From Dryas octopetala (Eukaryota; Streptophyta; Magnoliopsida; Rosales; Rosaceae), in NCBI GenBank assembly GCA_963921425.1, contig OY992835.1:26425322-26489321 (forward strand): a DNA stretch of 64,000 nucleotides. The letters run 5' to 3'. Position 1 is the first letter of the stretch. Every line of letters starts with the position of its first letter. Of the stretch, positions 55,753 through 64,000 are shown in pieces. A program made the position numbers and the translations under genes. Under the pieces are notes generated by a model. It did no database searches and was not told where the DNA came from. It saw nothing but the letters and a program-made list of their open reading frames with translations.

Positions 55753-58699
55753 GAAGAAGCAGAGCCCAATCATTCACAATTCACAATTTCACAGACATTG
55801 GTATCTTTGTTATGTTAGATTACAATTACTCAATCAATCCCTTTTCTGCCTTTTTCTTTTTTTCTTCCTTGAACTCTTATCACTGTGATGATATCTGGGA
55901 GATTTTGATTTTGTGTATACCATTACAATTTACAAGTACAAACTGCTCCCCTTGTTGGTTAACTTGTTTGTTTGTAGCTGTCCCCGGTGTGCTTCCCTTT
56001 CTGTGTCTTGGTCTAACATTGTTACATTAATGGATTTCTTATTTTGTTTTGTTTTGTTTTCTGACTCAAGTTATAAATTATAATTCGCTTGTAGAATGTA
56101 AAAATCCTCATTATTAGGTCGTGTCCTTTAAAATCTTTAGTTTGCTTGGCTATATACCTGTATGTATGTATTTTCTTAATTGTTCTAATTTGTTTGTGTT
56201 AAATTTGGATGGAACTGAATTCAAACGTTGACTAGCAGAGTAGCCATGTAAATTGAGTCCTTATTCTATAGGGAAGGGAAGGGAAGGGAAGGGAAGGGAA
56301 GGTGATTCATTGTAAAGCTCCTAATGGAACATCCCCACTAAAGATGACCGGTATGCAATGAGTTTGTTATCTTCATTCTTCCCTAACATAAGCTACATAA
56401 CTGGCACATGAGATCTGATAACACTGGGTGGGTATATGTGATATTACTGACGGTACCAAAACCCTAGATTTGCTTAAGAAGCAATTGTTGGTTGGTAGAT
56501 ATTTTAGAATAGGGATGTTTGTTCAAAGTGCTTATACTTGCATATGTATTAATGTATTTTATAATGGGATATTAATCTTCAGGCTTCTTGTGAGTGATCA
56601 ACTCTTAAATATAACTTTGCAAGCATAGATTGGGATACCTTTCAAGTGCGAAACAGATTCGAGTGGTTGTTCCTTTTGCTGTCATGTTTTAAACATCCTT
56701 CATTTTGGCTCTGTTATCTCTTACTGCTTGAGCAAGGGAAGTGTTCTACCTAAGGTTCTTAATCTGATTACTTTGAATGACTCTGATCTGCTTGGTGTTG
56801 CATTGATAAAATTAAAGCATAATTACTATCACCTTCATTTTATAGCATGTATGATGATGGATAATAGTTTATCGGAGACCAACTTCTATGATTTAGTATT
56901 AGTTATAGTCTATTAGTCTCACAAATCTCGTCTTTGAAACTGTTTGTAGTTTGTACAAGGTGTCAAGTAGGATGTGTTAGATTAGATCACCGTTCATTTA
57001 TACAAATTTGGTTTTTATGTGAAGGCATGAAGATGATAAAGTGGAAACCGATAGTCATAGACCAAAATTTAACTGATTATAATGAAAAATTTCTGGTACC
57101 CTTGTATCTCAATATCTCATTCCTCTTTGTCTTTGTATTAGGACTTATAGGTTAGTATTGCAAGCAGCGTTCTCTTTGCTTTGAGGAGATGTTTTATGTG
57201 AAATACGTTTCTTTGTTTTGGGTTGGATGAGTGTGAAATGCCATAAATTTACAGCTGTTGGCACCCGGCAGTGACATTTAGAATTCTTATATGCTGCCTT
57301 TTTTTTTCCCCTCTGATTTTGCGTTGGTTATCTACCGTTCTGTTTGGGCGCAGTAAACTTACATATATATATATATGCAAGTACACTATGTGCCAGCAAA
57401 CCAAAACAGGATACAAGGATGGACTTGTTAACATACATGATCTTGTCAGGCCTGCCTTATACGAAATGAACAAGAAAAGAGATACATTGTTCACATTACT
57501 GTGAAATAACAAGAGTTGGAGTAAATCTTCCATGTAATGGGCCAATGACGTGAGTTCAAAACTCACGAGAGTATATATTTATTGTCTCTATTTCTTTCAT
57601 ATCGTGATAGATTATGTTATGAAAGAGATAGACATGTAAGGTATACACTAGTGATATGTAAGATTTTTTTTTCCTAAGAGTAGTATCTGGCTAGATAATT
57701 TTGCAAATGGTGGACAATATCAATTGAATTTCTAGATTATGAAGAAAATAATACCATTTCCCAGTATCCGACCTTAACAAAATAACAAGCTTGAATATTG
57801 CTCCCTACATAAATGCAAGGGGGAAGGAAGCCTTGACTGTCTTGTTAGCTAGTATGTAAATATAAGTATAACCCAATGCGCATTTATATAAGGAGGGAAT
57901 TTTTATTAGTGGATTCATTAATTAATTTATGGAATTTATTTAGAGAAAAGATGTTAATTGTCCTCAATTTTTTCTCTTAATTATTTTCTTTCCAACTTAA
58001 ACTTTAAAAAATAATTGATCCTTTCTAAAAAAAAAAAAAAAGAATTAGTACATTAAATTTTTTTCACGCGTATTATAATTCAATTATATTATTTGAAATT
58101 TTTTTTGTCCCCTTGAGTCATTGGAAATTCAATTATCCGAATCTCTTCTTGTTCGCTTGATTCATTCGAATTTTTATGATGTCGCTTGCGATTGGTTGGA
58201 CCTTGGGACTTCCCACCCTCCTCCGGCGACTTATATGGTTATATGATATGAAACAACCCTTCGGGGACATCCGATAAAAGTGGAAACGAGAGAGAGAGAA
58301 AGTGAGAGAAAAGGCCAAAAGGTGTAATTTTATTGTTTTTTTTTCTCCTGGACAGTTTAGAGGCGCGGCGGGCGACGATTATCTACTTTAGATGACACAG
58401 TCAGTTTAACCTTTCTTTCAAATTAAATAAAACTACTTAATAATCATCAACGTTGGTTAGACTTAGATGACACCCACTTTTACTTTAATTACCAAGTTTA
58501 ATTGCTCGTCCTGTAGCTTTTTATTCCAAGCTTGTGACTTGTCTTGATTTTCATTTAAATCTATGCAGTATGGAAAATTACAATATTGCCTCCGTTATTT
58601 GACTTAGTTTGTAATTAAGGAGAAAAGGCTGTTACAAACTTACAATACTTGAAAAGAATTTAAGTCAATGGGGGGGAATTATAAGGAGAAAAATATAAT
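55753..58699. other. Long intergenic region
   Basis: It includes a (GGGAA)n microsatellite at 56271-56302 and AT-rich text. The short frames present have no protein-like features and I see no gene. Confidence 0.55.
56271..56302 (+). repeat. (GGGAA)n microsatellite
   Basis: Six uninterrupted GGGAA units followed by GG. Confidence 0.97.
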
Positions 58700-59661
58700 T
58701 GGAGCTTTATTATATATATAATATGGGAGTTCGCGTAGTTGATTCCCTTGCCGACAGTTGAAGAGTACGGCCGTAATAGCGTGCGTTGAAGTATCACGCC
58801 TTGGCTATTGACCGGACAACTCTTTCTTTTCTGTCTCTCTTCTGTCTTCTCTTCAAGACAGACACCAGATTGCCAGATAACCAGATTGCTTTCTGGAAAA
58901 ACATTCCTACATCTCCCACATCGCATCTGGACTTATTATTTTCTTTTCTCGTCGGAATCAATCCCCCACCCACCTCCAACACCCAATAAAAAAAAAAACT
59001 TTGGATCCGCTGTGAAGCCTAATCGATCGAAAGATCGAAGTTTTCTGAGAGAGGTAAATTAAGCTTCAGAGCTCCCTCTAGTTTCTTTCACCTTTTCTTT
59101 TTCTCTTATTTTGTTTTGTTTTGTTTTTATTATTAATAATATAATTCCGCATCATGTTTCCTGATCTATTGAATTGATGCTAAATGCTAATTATGTTAAT
59201 TATTCCATCCGATTCCGAAACCCAGATTGATCATTGATTGATCTGCCATCTTTTAGACCATGCAGGAGCTGCCTTCTCTGACTCGTTCCATTAGTATTAA
59301 TGTTGTATCCATCAGAATCAGATCCAATTTGTTTACTTTGACCTCAGGGCTTTAATTATGTTCTGCATTTTCTCTATCTTTAAATTTGCATGGCTCCATT
59401 CCATACATCCTTTCATTATTATACGTATAATTATATCTGTCAGATTGTGAATTTGCAATACCCTATCATTTCTGATTTCATCTAACCTCAACCACTGCGT
59501 TTAGTAAGCAGTGCGATTCTATTCAACCCTGACATGTGAATTCCTCAGCCCTCCTCAAGCATTTCTCTCGTTATGTGTTTGTGTTATGCCAGATTCCATA
59601 ACTATTGAGGGGCAACTTCAGATTTCAACTGCATGCGGCCACGGCTTCACATCTCTAATCC
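58700..59661 (+). promoter_or_regulatory. Promoter, 5' UTR exon and 5' UTR intron of the NIPA-like gene
   Basis: A TATA-like run TTATTATATATATAAT lies at 58708-58723. A CT-rich leader follows to GAGAGAG followed by GTAAATT at 59054, a good donor. Pyrimidine-rich AG sites between 59560 and 59620 could end the intron before ATG 59662. Confidence 0.4.
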
Positions 59662-62367
59662 ATGGGGGAGTGGGTCGTTGGAGCGTTCATCAACCTTTTT
59701 GGTAGCATTGCCATCAACTTTGGAACCAACCTTCTCAAATTGGGGCATAATGAGGTATACTCTATACTCTATTCCTTTTTTGTGCTTTTCTGTTAAACAA
59801 ATTTAGAAACCTTCCCCTATATTTTTAACTTACTGTCATGTGTTCCCTGTTTTTTGCTACCCATTGCACAAGTTTTGGTACTTTTAGTAGGGTATAGAAT
59901 TGTTGTCTTCTTGGTAACATTTTCTTTAACTGTTATACACGTTGTTGCTTTGACAATGAACATGCAACTTGCAAAGCAACAACAGCACAAACTACAACAT
60001 TCATTCTTCACTGCAGGCTACATACTCATTAGTTAGATGTCTCTTCCTGTTGGTTTAATCTGATGACACATCAGATACCTCTATTCGAAAACATTTACAT
60101 TTGGTTTAGTTTCAATTTTGGCCTACTATCAACCACTTTTTGACTAGTCTGAAAATGCAAAATTTAGCCACCGTTGTTCATTCTGCAGTAATTTAATACT
60201 TGTTAATATTTTCATCTGACACAGCATTGAGTGAATCGATTGCCTATGTTGACAGCATCATATCCCCATTTTCATACTGCAGTAATTTAATACTTGTTAA
60301 TATTTTCATCTGACACAGCATTGAGTGAATCGATTGCCTATTTTTACAGCATCATATCCCCATTTCCATACCATGATGCAAGTGTCTGAATATTTATTTA
60401 TTTATTTATTTTCTGTTGGGCAGAGAGAGAGGCATTCAATGCTAGAAAGTGATGGAACAAATGGAAAGCTTCCTTTGAAACCTATTATACACTTCCAGAC
60501 ATGGAGAGTTGGTACAGTCTAGTCTCACAGTGGTTCATTTTTCCTAAAAGTTTTGCATATTGTATTTCATATGGTGGATTACCAGTCATTGGCCTTAATT
60601 TATTATATAATTCATGATATGCAGGGTTTTTGTTTTTCGTTCTTGGAAATTGCCTAAATTTCATATCCTTTGGATATGCTGCTCAGGTCAGTACAAACTA
60701 AATTGTTTTAGGCATTTTTATCTGAATATGTGAAGTAAGATTAAAACTGATAGATGTCTAATCACTCAGATGACCACATCTGCTACAAGCTTGGACACAT
60801 ATCTGGATGACTTAAGTTATTTATGTTCTTTCTAATGTAGTTTTCTTTTCTCAAATTCTTCTGTGCAGTCACTTCTTGCGGCACTGGGGTCTATTCAGTT
60901 TGTATCCAACATTGCATTTGCTTACTTTGTGTTAAACAAAATGGTGACTGTTAAGTACGTTAAAATCTGAAGTGAGAATAAATTTTCATAACTCTAACAC
61001 TGTTTATATATCCATTTTGCACATTTTGATCACTTTACTATTTCTAAGTGTATCTCGATGTATTAAGACAGCTTTCTTTGCAGGGTAATGGTTGCCACAG
61101 CCTTTGTTGTTCTCGGGAACATTTTTCTCGTTGCTTTTGGCAACCACCAGTCACCCGGTACATAATTTTCTTCCAAGTCATAATATCTTACAGTTTCATT
61201 AGCATATTTCTTTGTGCCAAATCCCTGAATAGATGATTAATTGTTCTGTAAACTGGTCCTACACGCAAGCAAAAAAATCTTCCCTGCAAGAATTGTATAC
61301 AATGGCCCTCTTACATTCAACCCCTCATGTGCTGGTCGCGTGATTAGTGTGATAGAGGTTGTATATAGGGTTGCACAGAAGACTTTCTCCACACACAAAA
61401 AAGGAATGTATAGAAAAGAAGTTGCCCCATATGAGGAAGCAGCATACGCCAAAGAACTCCACACACAAAAAAGGAATGTATAGAAAAGAAGTTGCCCCGT
61501 ATGAGGAAGCAGCATATGCCAAAGATGTATCCACACTTTGTTTTTACTGATTCCATGTGTAAAGGACTTCATTTATGGTTTATTTGTTTTTATTACAGTA
61601 TACACACCAGAGCAGCTGGCCGAGAAGTACAGCAACATTACATTCCTTCTTTACTGTCTGATTTTGATTTTAGTTGTCGCCTTACATCACTCCATTTACA
61701 GGTGAGAACTGAGTGCTGACTGTTTGGTACGTATTATTAAGCCTAGACATTTTTGTTTTTCACTCAAAGTTTTGGATATACAGGAGAGGAGAACTTCTGC
61801 ATGCTGTTTCTGGACAGGATATGAGACCCTATTGGCATATGCTGCTTCCGTTTTCCTATGCTATAGTTTCAGGTGCTGTAGGATCATTCTCAGTGTTGTT
61901 TGCAAAATCTCTGTAAGTGAGCTCGCCTAAAATATCATCTTCCTTGTGTGACACAAGTGGTGAAATCATACATTTGCCTTATTTTTCTAAATCCTCTTTT
62001 TTTTCTTTTTTTTGCAGCTCTAATCTGCTACGTTTAGCCATGTCTAGCAGTTATCAGTTACATAGCTGGTTCACATACTCCATGCTCCTTTTATTTCTAA
62101 GTACAGCTGGATTTTGGGTATCAGTTATTGCAGAACCATTACTTTAGATTTCATGGTTTGCAAAATATTGCAATTGCATGGAATGGTGCTGTATTTATCT
62201 TTTATATGTTCACACTTTCTACTTCTACTTCTACTTCTGCAGATGACTAGGTTGAATGAAGGATTGTCGCTGTTCGATGCAATTCTTATTGTTCCTATGT
62301 TTCAGATTGCTTGGACATTCTTTTCCATTTGTACAGGATTTGTATATTTTCAAGAATACCAGGTCCC

Positions 62368-62439
<72 letters not shown>

Positions 62440-63897
62440 ATTTTCCCCCTGGGTGCCCAAACCTTTGAAGTATGGCTTGAGAGTATGCAGAAAGCTTATT
62501 ATTGTTCTTGAAACAGGTATTAAACACACTAAGGACGACAATGTTCATACTAGGAATGATGTCTGTGTTCGTAGGCATTTCTTTGTTGGCACCTGATGAT
62601 TCCAAAGGTACATTTTATTGGGTTTTACGATTTAAAGTATGCAGAATATCAGATGGGAACTTATTCTCTAAATTTTTAGGTGGTGAAGTCAAAGATAATT
62701 CATCTTTAGTTTCTGTGATGTCGTCAAGCATTCCAAAAGAAGTGGACAGGTACAATATATTCTCTTATGATTTGAATTTTGAAACATTCAGTGTTTTTTT
62801 AGGTCCTTAAAAAAGCATCCAGGAAAGATTGTAATGATGATTCAATATTTTGAGTGTTATAATATGTACGGAAAGCTTTAGGCATGAACATTTTCGCATG
62901 TGAATGTGTTGCTGATCGATTGGCTAGTCACGCCGGTCAATCGGCTAATTATAATTTCCTAATTATAATTTCGCGAGATTTGAGTCTATTTTAAGGTAAG
63001 GATTACCTGAAGCTGCCTGATAATGTGAGTCTATAGTTCGCATTTGAAGCCGCCTGATAATGTGAGTCTATAGTTCTTATTTGAAGCTGCCTGATAATGT
63101 GAGTCTATAGAATCATTTATGCACTATAGAGAGGACCCTAGCGAAATGGTATAGCTTGCCTTAAGCAATTTTGAAACATGGGTATGGCTGCACGTGTCTT
63201 GCCCTTCCCAGACCCCTTGGCATGAGCCTCATGCATTAGGTGTCTTTTCTTTTAATCATTTTTACACTATTGATCTTTTATTTTTGGTACATAAACTATT
63301 GATCTTCATATGATAGAATAAATAGAAAAGTATGATAATGGTTGTTTTTGCATGACCACATATATCAGCATTCTCTATTTGTTCAACAGTTTTTGTTATA
63401 TAATTTCGTTGTTCGGATATGCATTCAAACCTGAGCTGAATTAGTATTCTGGTTTGTCAATTTTCATGTTTGTCACATGTTTGTTTATTACAGGCTAGTC
63501 GTGTCATCTGAAGATATGCAAATTAGAGACACAAGATCATTTGTGCAAGGAATCCTGATGAAAATTTCAGATACAATAGTGAAGGCAAAGGTGATCTATA
63601 GTTGGCTTGTTGGATTTACAGATTTAGATGGTTATGATATGAAAATTAATGCTATGACCTTGTATCCCTTTGCAGACTGCTTGTGCATTGTCACTAGGAT
63701 TTGGAGAGGATTCAATCAATGCATCTGCAGTCCTTGTGATGCCCATGGTTTCATCAAAGATAACAGGTTTTAGAGGAAATGGGTTTGACCGGTCCAAGAT
63801 TTTTTCCATGAGAAATTCTGGTTGGACTAAGATCTCTAGGGATGAAGATGCTACGAAAATGCTAGAGCAAAGCCCTGTGCTCTCTGAGAGCCCTTGA
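59662..63897 (+). CDS. NIPA8: NIPA-family membrane protein (NIPA8-like, probable magnesium transporter)
   Basis: Thirteen exons: 59662-59754, 60424-60511, 60625-60686, 60869-60954, 61084-61157, 61599-61701, 61784-61912, 62018-62117, 62243-62362, 62517-62607, 62680-62749, 63494-63590 and 63676-63897, giving 444 aa. Phases agree at every join. The start MGEWVVGAFINLFGSIAINF and the blocks GFLFFVLGNCLNFISFGYAA, SLLAALGSIQFVSNIAFAYF, VMVATAFVVLGNIFLVAFGN, LPFSYAIVSGAVGSFSVLFA and IAWTFFSICTGF are hydrophobic helices of the NIPA (DMT-type) family. About nine membrane spans are expected, followed by a cytosolic Ser-rich tail (SVMSSSIPKEVDR; GFGEDSINASAVLVMPM). Mg2+ transport is shown for animal NIPA proteins and is inferred for plant ones. 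Several introns carry tandem duplications. Confidence 0.92.
60183..60370 (+). repeat. Tandem duplication, 94-bp unit, in NIPA-like intron 1
   Basis: CTGCAGTAATTTAATACTTG starts at 60183 and again at 60277. The copies are nearly identical through TCATATCCCCATTT, differing by GTTGACAGC versus TTTTACAGC. Confidence 0.93.
61387..61526 (+). repeat. Tandem duplication, 70-bp unit, in NIPA-like intron 5
   Basis: CTCCACACACAAAAAAGGAA occurs twice, 70 bp apart, with the same following text; only about three bases differ. Confidence 0.93.
62371..62436 (+). repeat. (CT)n microsatellite just after an exon donor in the NIPA-like gene
   Basis: A 66-bp pure CT tract starts 8 bp downstream of the exon 9 end at 62362. 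It fills over 40% of the 154-bp intron 9. Confidence 0.96.
63009..63119 (+). repeat. Three tandem copies of a 37-bp unit in NIPA-like intron 11
   Basis: GAAGCTGCCTGATAATGTGA starts at 63009, 63046 (one base changed) and 63083. Each copy is followed by GTCTATAG. Confidence 0.93.
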
Positions 63898-64000
63898 TAG
63901 GAGTAGTATGTGCATTACATTGTTTATTAGGAGGGACTTGTAATCGTTTTATTGTCTTTGTAGAGGTTCATTGTTTAGGATTCATTGTTTTTCTATTCAT
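63898..64000 (+). other. 3' UTR of the NIPA-like gene to the window edge
   Basis: T-rich sequence after the stop codon; the end of the transcript is not visible. Confidence 0.6.

Noticed and set aside
55204..55773. 189-codon minus-strand open frame
   Set aside because: It is the complement of the GC3-rich DUF716 gene, a common by-product of such codon use.

Overview
This is nuclear DNA of a flowering plant, most likely a eudicot. It is AT-rich, its genes have many short introns with GT..AG borders, and the products are plant-type: a KUP/HAK/KT potassium transporter, a SYP2-class syntaxin, a plastid TRCF-like helicase and a Tat-lineage Ty3/gypsy retrotransposon. The species cannot be named from the sequence. 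All host genes read on the + strand. Exon borders were set by reading frame and splice signals and give uninterrupted proteins, but they are untested predictions.

Layout. 1-1229: 3' end of a coiled-coil protein gene. 2391-4399: calcium-regulated mitochondrial ATP-Mg/Pi carrier (4 exons, 498 aa). 4400-12535: long gene-poor stretch with a ~105-bp terminal-inverted-repeat element (8151-8862) and a foldback element (10629-11550). 12536-14617: Nudix hydrolase with an unusual Asp-rich tail (5 exons, 301 aa). 15220-15900: inverted-repeat element enclosing a ~42-bp minisatellite with a CACGTG G-box in nearly every unit. 16409-17578: second foldback element. 18415-30863: complete, apparently very young Tat-lineage LTR retrotransposon. 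It has 1,066-bp LTRs that look identical, a CGAAT target duplication, an unbroken gag-pol, a 71-bp tandem array, and an antisense three-exon gene with its own TATA box. It sits about 0.4 kb upstream of the next start codon. 31272-36784: KUP4/TRH1-like K+ transporter (9 exons, 785 aa). 38445-43919: plastid TRCF/Mfd-like DNA helicase (12 exons, 826 aa). 45159-46051: decayed hAT transposon with an 8-bp target duplication. 46107-46543: hairpin MITE. 46745-49187: SYP22-like vacuolar/prevacuolar syntaxin (7 exons, 269 aa). 50032-54598: cluster of MITEs, some nested. 54793-55752: intronless DUF716/TMEM45-like membrane protein (319 aa). 59662-63897: NIPA8-like magnesium-transporter family protein (13 exons, 444 aa).

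The host genes do not form a pathway. They are ordinary unlinked plant genes; several act in membrane transport or trafficking. The unusual content is in the repeats. The main points are the retrotransposon with its spliced antisense gene, the modular foldback elements that share a palindromic TTCGGC core, the G-box minisatellite inside an inverted-repeat element, and the position of the retrotransposon in the presumed promoter of the K+ transporter.
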